DNA from: DASTYU01 sp035764655
GTDB taxonomy: Bacteria; Chloroflexota; Limnocylindria; Limnocylindrales; CSP1-4
DNA: 7,183 nucleotides
Assembly (NCBI GenBank): GCA_035764655.1
Contig: DASTYU010000012.1
Location: 1 to 7,183 of the forward strand
Direction of reading: 5' to 3'
Positions 1 through 6,158 of the stretch are shown piece after piece. The translations under genes were made by a program, and so were the position numbers. The notes beneath the pieces are model-generated. The model was not told the DNA's origin and made no database searches. It saw nothing but the letters and a program-made list of their open reading frames with translations. Every line of letters begins with the position of its first letter. Positions within the stretch are counted from its first letter, which is position 1.

Positions 1-65
1 CCGGCTGCCACGCACCTGCAAGCCCGCACCCCGTCCGGGCACGGCGCCCTCGGCCCGGCGTTCTC

Positions 66-71
66 TACGGT
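66..71 (+). promoter_or_regulatory. Candidate -10 box (TACGGT) for a leaderless transcript
   Basis: TACGGT fits the TAnnnT form of a bacterial -10 element and ends 7 bases before the ATG at 79. No Shine-Dalgarno lies between it and the start, so transcription would begin at or next to the start codon. No recognisable -35 box is present. The same arrangement occurs at 4673 and 6147, which is the main support; alone, a TAnnnT match is weak. Confidence 0.35.
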
Positions 72-78
72 CAGTCCC

Positions 79-237
79 ATGCCGGCGGACTGGACCGAGC
101 GCGACGAGCGCCAGTTCGAGCGGGCGAAGGCCTCGTACCTCGCCCGCGGCCGACCGCTGCGCAAGGCCGCGGAGCTCGCGGCACGCCTCGTGAACAAGCA
201 GCGCCGCCAATGCGGCGAGACCGGGAAGGACGGGTGA
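79..237 (+). CDS. Small basic protein, 52 aa, family resembling proteins annotated as 'plasmid stabilization protein'
   Basis: The frame runs from ATG at 79 to TGA at 235-237. It encodes a highly charged helical protein that starts MPADWTERDERQFERAKA and contains an AARLVNKQRR segment near residues 35-44. The W-x-x-R-D-E-R-Q-F-E start and the VNKQRR motif resemble a widespread family of short proteins often labelled plasmid stabilization protein; from memory, longer members carry a Rho-N-like C-terminal domain. Here only the N-terminal part is present and the protein stops soon after VNKQRR. No function can be assigned and the family label is not evidence of a toxin-antitoxin role. No signal peptide or membrane segment is seen. 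The stop lies 5 bases before the ATG of the next gene, so the two are probably co-transcribed. No Shine-Dalgarno precedes the start; a TAnnnT box 7 bases upstream suggests a leaderless mRNA. Confidence 0.6.
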   Translation: MPADWTERDERQFERAKASYLARGRPLRKAAELAARLVNKQRRQCGETGKDG

Positions 238-242
238 CGAAG

Positions 243-1226
243 ATGGTTCGGATCGGATACGCGCTCTCGAGCGAGGAGCATGCGCCGCGACGGCTGGTCG
301 AGCTGGCGCGGGCGGCGGAGGAGACGGGCTTCGAGTTCGCGCTGATCTCCGACCACTACCACCCGTGGATCGACGCGCAGGGCCACAGCCCGTTCGTTTG
401 GTCGGTGCTCGGCGGCATCGCAAATGCCACGACGAAGATCGAAGTCGGCACCGGTGTGACGTGCCCGATGCTCCGGATCCACCCGGCGATCATCGCCCAG
501 GCGGCGGCCACCGTCGGCTGCCTCATGCCCGGTCGGTTCTTCCTGGGCGTCGGCACGGGCGAGAACCTGAACGAGCACATCCTCGGCGACAAGTGGCCGG
601 AGCACGAGGTGCGGTCCGAGATGCTCGCGGAATCGCTCGAGGTCATCCGTTTGTTGTGGGAAGGGGAACAGGTCAGCCACCAGGGCGCCTACTACACGGT
701 GGAGAATGCCCGGATCTACGACGTGCCGGATCAGCTGCCGCCGATCCACGTCGCGGCGTCGGGACCTCGCGCCGCGGAGCTCGCCGGTCGCATCGGCGAC
801 GGCCTCATCACCACCGGGCCTGAGCAGGAGCTGGTTGACGCGTTCCGGGGCGAAGGCGGCGGCGGCAAGCCGCTGTACGGACAACTGACCGTGTGCTGGG
901 CGGAATCGCGCGAAGCGGCGATGAAGACCGCCCACGAGATCTGGCCGACCGCCGCCATTCGGGGCGAGGCCAGCCAGGAGCTGCCGGCTCCCGCACACTT
1001 CGAGCAGCTGGCCCAGATGGTCACCCCCGAAGCGGTCGCCGAGTCAGTCATCTGCGGCTCCGATCCCGAGCCGATTCTGGCGAAGATCCGCGAGTTCGAG
1101 GAAGCCGGATTCGGCAATGTCTATCTGCACCAGGTGGGACCGGACCAGGACGGGTTCTTCCGCTTTGCGGAGCGCGAGCTGCTGCCGGTTGCAGGCAAGA
1201 CGCCGGCAGGCGCCCGAGCGAGCTGA
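243..1226 (+). CDS. F420-dependent LLM-class oxidoreductase, FGD-like (TIGR03557-type) family
   Basis: This is a 327-residue cytoplasmic flavin/F420 TIM-barrel enzyme of the luciferase-like monooxygenase superfamily, expected to pass hydride between an unidentified substrate and coenzyme F420. Landmarks shared with Mycobacterium F420-dependent glucose-6-phosphate dehydrogenase (FGD1) are the opening IGYALSSEEHAPRRLVELA, the SDHYHPW motif (Asp37, His38, Trp42; FGD1 His40 and Trp44), the HPAIIAQAAAT segment (80-90), GVGTGENLNE with Glu107 (FGD1 Glu109), and YDVPDQLPPIHVAASGP (159-175). Full family length is present. By my alignment from memory, the FGD1 residues that hold the sugar phosphate (Lys198, Lys259, Arg283) fall at about Pro193, Ser244 and Ser268, so glucose-6-phosphate is unlikely to be the substrate. 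ATG at 243 is preferred over the in-frame ATG at 210, because 210 lies inside the upstream gene and 243 starts the conserved region. A GGGAAGGA sequence lies 12 bases upstream, a rather long spacing. Confidence 0.9.
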   Translation: MVRIGYALSSEEHAPRRLVELARAAEETGFEFALISDHYHPWIDAQGHSPFVWSVLGGIANATTKIEVGTGVTCPMLRIHPAIIAQAAATVGCLMPGRFFLGVGTGENLNEHILGDKWPEHEVRSEMLAESLEVIRLLWEGEQVSHQGAYYTVENARIYDVPDQLPPIHVAASGPRAAELAGRIGDGLITTGPEQELVDAFRGEGGGGKPLYGQLTVCWAESREAAMKTAHEIWPTAAIRGEASQELPAPAHFEQLAQMVTPEAVAESVICGSDPEPILAKIREFEEAGFGNVYLHQVGPDQDGFFRFAERELLPVAGKTPAGARAS

Positions 1227-1403
1227 CCGGCCGTCCGGAAGCAGCCGAAGCCCTCAGATAACAGCCCACGTAGTGTTGGGGCCGTTCGGACTGTCTTGTA
1301 CGGCAGGCGTCGACGGCAATCCGAGCGTGAACGGAGCCCCGGACCCGGGCGCAAGGACTTGCATGCCGGCGCTAACACCACCCGGGTTGGTAAATGAGGG
1401 AAA
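1227..1403. other. Gene-free stretch between the LLM oxidoreductase and the groESL promoter
   Basis: I see no credible coding frame, tRNA or strong terminator hairpin here. The only structure is an 8-bp palindrome ACCCGGGT at 1380-1387. The CCGGGTTG within it (1382-1389) is repeated directly at 1413-1420, inside the groESL promoter. How transcription of the upstream unit ends is not visible. Confidence 0.6.
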
Positions 1404-1426
1404 CGCTGACAACCGGGTTGACAGCG
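1404..1426. promoter_or_regulatory. 23-bp near-perfect palindrome overlapping the groESL -35 box (candidate operator)
   Basis: The left arm CGCTGACAACC (1404-1414) and right arm GGTTGACAGCG (1416-1426) pair in 10 of 11 positions around a central G at 1415; the only mismatch is A1409 with A1421. The right arm contains the whole TTGACA -35 hexamer. This is the size and symmetry expected for a dimeric repressor or activator site. It is separate from the CIRCE element 22 bases downstream and does not match CIRCE or the HspR HAIR consensus. The symmetry is seen directly; a regulatory role is inferred. Confidence 0.45.
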
Positions 1427-1447
1427 CGGTGCCGCGTTCGCTAGAGT
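1418..1447 (+). promoter_or_regulatory. groESL promoter, housekeeping sigma type
   Basis: A perfect -35 hexamer TTGACA (1418-1423) is followed by an 18-base spacer and a -10 hexamer TAGAGT (1442-1447, four of six matches to TATAAT and a TAnnnT fit). Transcription should start near 1453-1456, inside the CIRCE element. The predicted 5' untranslated region before the groES start is therefore about 145 bases. Confidence 0.8.
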
Positions 1448-1448
1448 T

Positions 1449-1475
1449 TTAGCACTCTCGACTTGAGAGTGCCAG
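1449..1475. promoter_or_regulatory. CIRCE element, HrcA repressor operator
   Basis: TTAGCACTC, a 9-base spacer and GAGTGCCAG match the CIRCE consensus TTAGCACTC-N9-GAGTGCTAA, with a perfect left arm and two mismatches at the outer end of the right arm. Inside it, GCACTCTC (1452-1459) and GAGAGTGC (1465-1472) are perfect 8-bp complements around a 5-base loop. It begins two bases after the -10 box and covers the predicted transcription start, the classical position for HrcA repression of chaperonin genes, relieved on heat shock. No hrcA gene is in this window. Confidence 0.93.
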
Positions 1476-1563
1476 CGACGCCATCGTCCGCTGACCCGCC
1501 GGTTCCCGGACCATCACCCGGGCGGCGCGTCGCGACGCAGCGCTCGTTCATCAACCGATGCCG

Positions 1564-1590
1564 GACGGCCGGCCAGTGCCGTCAAGGAGG
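1564..1590 (+). promoter_or_regulatory. groES Shine-Dalgarno with an abutting hairpin
   Basis: AAGGAGG at 1584-1590 is a near-perfect Shine-Dalgarno site and lies 9 bases before the in-frame TTG at 1600, which fixes that codon as the groES start. Directly against it, GACGGC (1564-1569) and GCCGTC (1578-1583) can form a 6-bp stem with an 8-base loop. The stem leaves the Shine-Dalgarno itself unpaired. Confidence 0.7.
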
Positions 1591-1599
1591 AATGCACCG

Positions 1600-1914
1600 T
1601 TGGCGACTGCCACTGCTGCCTCGACCAAGCTTCGCCCGCTCGGCGATCGCGTGGTCATCAAGCCGACCCCGCGTGAGGAGATGACGAAGAGCGGCATCGT
1701 TCTGCCCGATACCGCCAAGGAAAAGCCCCAGGAGGGCGAGATCCTCGCCGTCGGTCCCGGCGCCTTCGACAACGAAGGCAAGCGCCAGCCGATCGACGTC
1801 GAAGTCGGCCAGAAGGTGCTCTACGCGAAGTACGCGGGAACCGAGTTCAAGGTCGACGACGAGGAGCTGCTCATCGTCAGCCAGAAGGACATCCTCGCCG
1901 TCGTCACCGCCTAG
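1600..1914 (+). CDS. groES: Co-chaperonin GroES (Cpn10)
   Basis: This 104-residue cytoplasmic protein forms the heptameric lid that caps the GroEL cavity and drives ATP-dependent folding. The conserved start RPLGDRVVIKP (12-22) is followed by the mobile loop (about 26-43), which contains the GroEL-contacting hydrophobic triplet Ile33-Val34-Leu35, then EGEILAVGPG (45-54). The family ending VDDEELLIVSQKDILAVV closes the protein. The length is slightly above the usual 95-100 because of an Ala/Thr-rich N-terminal extension of about 9 residues. The TTG at 1600 is chosen because a strong Shine-Dalgarno sits 9 bases upstream; the in-frame ATG at 1558 lies before that site, and the ATG at 1592 is out of frame. 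It is the first gene of a bicistronic unit under the CIRCE-controlled promoter, with groEL 53 bases downstream. Confidence 0.97.
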   Translation: MATATAASTKLRPLGDRVVIKPTPREEMTKSGIVLPDTAKEKPQEGEILAVGPGAFDNEGKRQPIDVEVGQKVLYAKYAGTEFKVDDEELLIVSQKDILAVVTA

Positions 1915-1967
1915 GTCGACAGCGATCCAACCCGACTCACCCCTGACCCTCTGGAGGACACACCCAA

Positions 1968-3593
<1,626 letters not shown>

Positions 3594-3617
3594 TCCGTCC
3601 CACCCCATTTTCACCGC

Positions 3618-3650
3618 AGAGCCCCGGTCTTCGACCGGGGCTCTTTGTTG
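3618..3650 (+). terminator. Rho-independent terminator of groESL
   Basis: AGAGCCCCGGTC (3618-3629) and GACCGGGGCTCT (3633-3644) form a perfect 12-bp stem with a 3-base loop, followed by the T-rich run TTGTTGTT. It starts 24 bases after the groEL stop. The opposite strand has no T-tract after the hairpin, so it should work mainly for the plus strand. Confidence 0.93.
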
Positions 3651-3787
3651 TTCGAATTCGTGACGGTGGCCGCCTTGCTCGGCACGTCGAGCGGGGCGAC
3701 GACGACAACAACGCGAATGGCGTCATCTGCTGGATCGCCCATCCGGCCGTCAGCCGGGGACGTCTGCCGATGCTCGCGACGTTGGCG

Positions 3788-4534
3788 CTAAAGGTTTGAA
3801 CCCTTGAGCGAGGACGTCATTCGTGGGCGCTGCGGGTCGTTCAGCAGGCACTGGACGGCGTGGTCGCCGGAATTCCAGGCGTCCGCGGTTGGCCCAACCC
3901 AGGTCAGCTCCAGCCGCGATGCTTGGTAGCTCCTGCCGACATACGTCGCGAAGGCGGGTTCGCACGCGCTGGTGACGTACGAGTCGATGGCGTTGTCGCT
4001 GGGATACGTTTCGGCCGGCATCGGGCCTACGAAGAAAAGCTCGTAACCGTGCTCCTCGCTACAAGGCCGCGCCGTGACCTGGTCGAACTCCTCGGCGTCC
4101 GGATCCTTGAAATCGAAGCAGTCGCCGACGCGGAGGTCGTTGACGTCGATGTCGCCGGATCGGCTGATCTCCCCGGTATCCGAGCGGCTCGCGGAGAAGA
4201 GAAACGAGGAGACGGCGCCGACCGCGATGAGGCCCGCGAACACGACGAGACCCACCGGGATCCGGCGCCACAGCGGCCGTGGAGCGGACGCCACGGCATC
4301 GCCCGGTTCACCGGGGGGCTCCGACGCGCGCGGCTGCCATTCGTACCGGTTGCCCGCCTCGGGCAACGACTCGGATGTGCTCTCCTCTGCGATGGATCCG
4401 GGGATGGGCGCGCCGTCATCCGCGGCCGCCGGGCCCGGAAGGACCACCGCACCGCGGCTCGCCCCACAGCGCGAGCAGGTGACGACAACGTCGTCGTTCG
4501 AGCTACCGCACCGGAGACATCTCCAGCCTGGCAT
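3788..4534 (-). CDS. Zinc-ribbon, single-pass membrane protein with a Septum_form-like C-terminal domain
   Basis: This is a 248-residue protein of unknown precise role. The N-terminus holds a zinc ribbon with Cys6-x2-Cys9 and Cys20-x2-Cys23. A Pro/Glu/Ser-rich linker follows to about residue 88, then one hydrophobic segment at about 92-114 (IPVGLVVFAGLIAVGAV). The C-terminal part (about 133-232) resembles the Septum_form domain (PF13845) of actinobacterial septum-related proteins: LRVGDCFDF, a PC-x-EEHGYELF segment, SACEPAFATYVGRSY, and W-N-S-G-D-H-A-V-Q-C-L. Its four cysteines (139, 158, 191, 229) could form two disulfides outside the membrane. Predicted topology is zinc ribbon inside and Septum_form outside. 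The start is ATG at 4534, because GGAGGGG lies 6 bases upstream and the zinc ribbon begins at once; a longer in-frame reading from 4771 would run through the neighbouring gene. It is convergent with groEL and divergent from the DUF2255-like gene. A role in envelope or division is inference from the domain name only. Confidence 0.8.
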   Translation of the reverse strand: MPGWRCLRCGSSNDDVVVTCSRCGASRGAVVLPGPAAADDGAPIPGSIAEESTSESLPEAGNRYEWQPRASEPPGEPGDAVASAPRPLWRRIPVGLVVFAGLIAVGAVSSFLFSASRSDTGEISRSGDIDVNDLRVGDCFDFKDPDAEEFDQVTARPCSEEHGYELFFVGPMPAETYPSDNAIDSYVTSACEPAFATYVGRSYQASRLELTWVGPTADAWNSGDHAVQCLLNDPQRPRMTSSLKGSNL

Positions 4535-4581
4535 TGCATGCCCCTCCGCTCCGGCTGGCTCGTTGAGTCCTGCCGAGCCAT

Positions 4582-4601
4582 CTCGCCGGAACGCCGGCGA
4601 G
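4582..4601 (-). repeat. Perfect 8-bp inverted repeat in the leader of the zinc-ribbon gene
   Basis: CTCGCCGG (4582-4589) and CCGGCGAG (4594-4601) are perfect complements around a 4-base loop. The repeat lies about 48 bases upstream of the minus-strand start at 4534. It could be an mRNA leader hairpin or a protein site, or chance in GC-rich DNA. No T-tract follows it on either strand, so it is not a typical terminator. Confidence 0.35.
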
Positions 4602-4628
4602 CGCCGGGAGTCTTCAAGATCATGCCAT

Positions 4629-4638
4629 TTGTCGACAA
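4629..4638. promoter_or_regulatory. 10-bp perfect palindrome TTGTCGACAA in the divergent promoter region
   Basis: TTGTCGACAA reads the same on both strands. It sits in the 150-base space between the divergent starts at 4534 and 4685, which is a natural place for a shared operator. No named regulator is recognised and there is no second copy in the window, so a regulatory role is a guess. Confidence 0.3.
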
Positions 4639-4672
4639 GCGAGCGTTCGAATATGCGGGGCGTTGATCCCTG

Positions 4673-4678
4673 TAGGAT
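4673..4678 (+). promoter_or_regulatory. Candidate -10 box (TAGGAT) for a leaderless transcript
   Basis: TAGGAT matches TATAAT in four of six positions and ends 6 bases before the GTG at 4685, which places the predicted transcription start at the start codon. No clear -35 hexamer is seen. A short inverted repeat, GATCC (4665-4669) with GGATC (4675-4679), overlaps it. No Shine-Dalgarno at normal spacing is present. Confidence 0.5.
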
Positions 4679-4684
4679 CGGCTC

Positions 4685-5050
4685 GTGCCGTTCGATACCG
4701 AGGTGCTCCACCTGCTTGCGCATACGAAGGAAGTCCGCATCGAGACATCGCGGCCGGACGGGCCGGTGCACAGCGCGATCATCTGGATCGTCGTCGACGG
4801 AGACGCCGTGTTCGTCCGATCGTGGCTCGGCGAGCGCGGGCGCTGGTACCGGGAAGCGAAGTCGAACGCGAACGTCGCGATTCTCGCGGGCGAGCGCCAG
4901 ATCCGCGCGATCGCCGTCTCGGCGAGGGACCCGGACTCCGTCCGGCGCTGTTCGGAGGGATTCCAGGCGAAGTATCCGAAGTCGAAGTCGACGCCGATGA
5001 TGCTTGCGAACGACATCCTCGACACCACCTTGCGCCTGGTTCCGGCCTGA
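4685..5050 (+). CDS. DUF2255-like protein with a split-barrel flavin-binding-like fold
   Basis: This 121-residue cytoplasmic protein resembles DUF2255 (PF10012), a family related to pyridoxamine-5'-phosphate-oxidase/F420-binding split barrels. Matching features are VRIETSRPDG (17-26), the strand pair IIWIVVDGDAVFVRSW (32-47), the GERGRWYREA segment (49-58), a central RAIAV strand, and the C-terminal DTTLRLVPA (113-121), a typical ending of these proteins. No catalytic function is established for the family; flavin or F420 binding is inferred from the fold. The length is normal and no signal peptide is seen. The start is GTG at 4685. It lacks a good Shine-Dalgarno, but a TAGGAT box 6 bases upstream suggests leaderless translation. 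The gene stands alone, divergent from the zinc-ribbon gene, with 118 bases before the next gene. Confidence 0.75.
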   Translation: MPFDTEVLHLLAHTKEVRIETSRPDGPVHSAIIWIVVDGDAVFVRSWLGERGRWYREAKSNANVAILAGERQIRAIAVSARDPDSVRRCSEGFQAKYPKSKSTPMMLANDILDTTLRLVPA

Positions 5051-5157
5051 TCGCTTGGGCGCGCAGGGGCGTTTGACAGGTCAGGCCGCTGCCGCCACCC
5101 TTGCCCGCGGCCCGTCACCGTCAGGTCGGCGGACGGGGGATCGCAGCGCAACCACTC

Positions 5158-5163
5158 GAGGAG
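5158..5163 (+). promoter_or_regulatory. Shine-Dalgarno of the lipoprotein gene
   Basis: GAGGAG lies 5 bases before the ATG at 5169. It selects that codon over longer in-frame readings that start at 5004 inside the previous gene, and it places the signal peptide at the exact N-terminus. Confidence 0.8.
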
Positions 5164-5168
5164 TCTTC

Positions 5169-5954
5169 ATGTTCCGTCACTCCATCCGCCTGACGCTCGG
5201 TGCGTCGGTGCTCGCCGTTGTTGCGGCGTGCGGCGGTGGCACCCCGGCCGCGCCGGCCCTGACCGACCCGGTTGACATCCTGGTCCAGTCGGTCCAGACG
5301 CTCAACGACGTCAAGAGCTTCCGCGCCGACGTCGCCGTCAGCGGCTCGGTCAATGTCGACGCGATGGGCACCGGCCAGGCCCAGGCCTTCGCGCTGGACA
5401 ATACGACCGCCCAGCTCGACGTCGACGTCGAGAACACGAACGCCAAGGCGACATTCAGCGCCCCGTCGCTGCTCGGCGCGAGCGGCGAGCTGATCCAGAT
5501 CGGCAACACGTCATATGTAAAGACCTCGTTCACCGGGCCGCTCTACCAGAAGTCCGAGTCGGCGGAGGCAGGTGCGGTTGAAGGTGCGACCGACATGAGC
5601 GATGAGGACATCGCTCAGCTGCGCGAGCAGCTGGCGAAGCCCGAAGTCGCTCCGACCAAGGGCGAGGACGTCGCCTGCGGGGACAAGCAGTGCTACCAGG
5701 TCTCGATCGAGCTCACCGCCGACGAGATGCAGGCGCTGGGAGGCGACCTGCCGACCGACGAGGTCCCGGCCGAGATCACCAACGGCACGTTCACCGTCAA
5801 CTTCCAGGTCGAAAAGGACACGCTCCGCCCGGCCGCGATCGACATCACGGCCGATCTCGGCGCGCAGGGCAACGTCACGATCAACGTCGACTTCTCGAAC
5901 TGGGACGAGGCGGTCTCGATCGAAGCGCCGCCGGCGGATCAGGTCCAGTCCTAG
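5169..5954 (+). CDS. LppX/LprG-like lipoprotein
   Basis: This is a 261-residue predicted lipoprotein. Residues 1-20 form a short signal peptide: basic Arg3, His4 and Arg7, then a hydrophobic core LTLGASVLAVV. It ends in the lipobox V-A-A-Cys21, which signal peptidase II would cut before Cys21 for lipid anchoring. A Gly/Pro/Ala-rich spacer follows. The rest is rich in alternating beta-strand sequence, with SFRADVAVSGSVNV, AQLDVDVENTNAKATFSAP, ELIQIGNTSYVKTSF and an ending of NVTINVDFSNWDEAVSIEAPP. This resembles the LppX_LprAFG lipoprotein fold (PF07161), whose mycobacterial members carry lipids across the envelope. That similarity is pattern-level and moderate, and the ligand here is unknown. 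Cys170 and Cys175 (ACGDKQC) could form a local disulfide. No P55-type transporter or other lipid-handling gene is adjacent. The gene appears to be its own unit, with a strong terminator just after it. Confidence 0.75.
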   Translation: MFRHSIRLTLGASVLAVVAACGGGTPAAPALTDPVDILVQSVQTLNDVKSFRADVAVSGSVNVDAMGTGQAQAFALDNTTAQLDVDVENTNAKATFSAPSLLGASGELIQIGNTSYVKTSFTGPLYQKSESAEAGAVEGATDMSDEDIAQLREQLAKPEVAPTKGEDVACGDKQCYQVSIELTADEMQALGGDLPTDEVPAEITNGTFTVNFQVEKDTLRPAAIDITADLGAQGNVTINVDFSNWDEAVSIEAPPADQVQS

Positions 5955-5971
5955 CCTTTTCCGAGCGCACC

Positions 5972-6010
5972 AAGGCCCGCCGCGGGATCTGCCGCGGCGG
6001 GCCTTCTGCT
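5972..6010 (+). terminator. Rho-independent-like terminator after the lipoprotein gene
   Basis: AAGGCCCGCCGCGG (5972-5985) and CCGCGGCGGGCCTT (5992-6005) form a perfect 14-bp GC-rich stem with a 6-base loop, 17 bases after the stop codon. The following T-tract is weak (TTCTGCT), so efficiency is uncertain. Confidence 0.8.
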
Positions 6011-6146
6011 GCCCGGAGGCCAACACGGCTGTGGCCGGTCAGGGCGCCTTTCCGGCCAGGCCTTGGGCGTTCAGTCAGCTCGGCTGGTATTTGGCCACCA
6101 CCTCGCGTTCCTGGGGCCTGCTACGTCCCGGGTGAGGGCCGCCGCC

Positions 6147-6152
6147 TACAAT
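6147..6152 (+). promoter_or_regulatory. Candidate -10 box (TACAAT) for a leaderless helicase transcript
   Basis: TACAAT matches TATAAT in five of six positions and ends 6 bases before the GTG at 6159, placing the transcription start at the start codon. No good -35 hexamer is seen 16-19 bases upstream. No Shine-Dalgarno precedes the GTG. Confidence 0.6.
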
Positions 6153-6158
6153 GACCGG

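Noticed and set aside
210..242. ATG at 210 as the start of the LLM oxidoreductase
   Set aside because: It lies inside the upstream small gene, adds 11 charged residues absent from the family, and the conserved sequence begins at 243.
1558..1599. ATG at 1558 (in frame) or ATG at 1592 as the groES start
   Set aside because: 1558 is upstream of the Shine-Dalgarno and would translate through it; 1592 is in the wrong frame.
3860..4666. A 268-codon plus-strand frame opposite the zinc-ribbon gene, and an overlapping frame at 4074-5000
   Set aside because: Both are Arg/Ser/Ala-rich with no domain. The minus-strand frame has a zinc ribbon, a membrane segment, patterned cysteines and a good Shine-Dalgarno.
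4535..4771. A longer N-terminus for the zinc-ribbon protein starting at 4771
   Set aside because: It would overlap the DUF2255-like gene on the other strand and add 79 residues without family features, while ATG at 4534 has GGAGGGG six bases upstream.
5073..5078. TTGACA as the -35 box of a lipoprotein promoter
   Set aside because: No acceptable -10 hexamer is found 16-19 bases downstream; the sequence there is GC-rich. A promoter is likely in this 118-base gap, but I cannot place it.
6032..6058. Inverted repeat TGGCCGG / CCGGCCA with a 13-base loop upstream of the helicase
   Set aside because: It is a short GC-only stem with a long loop, easily expected by chance here, and has no T-tract or promoter relation.
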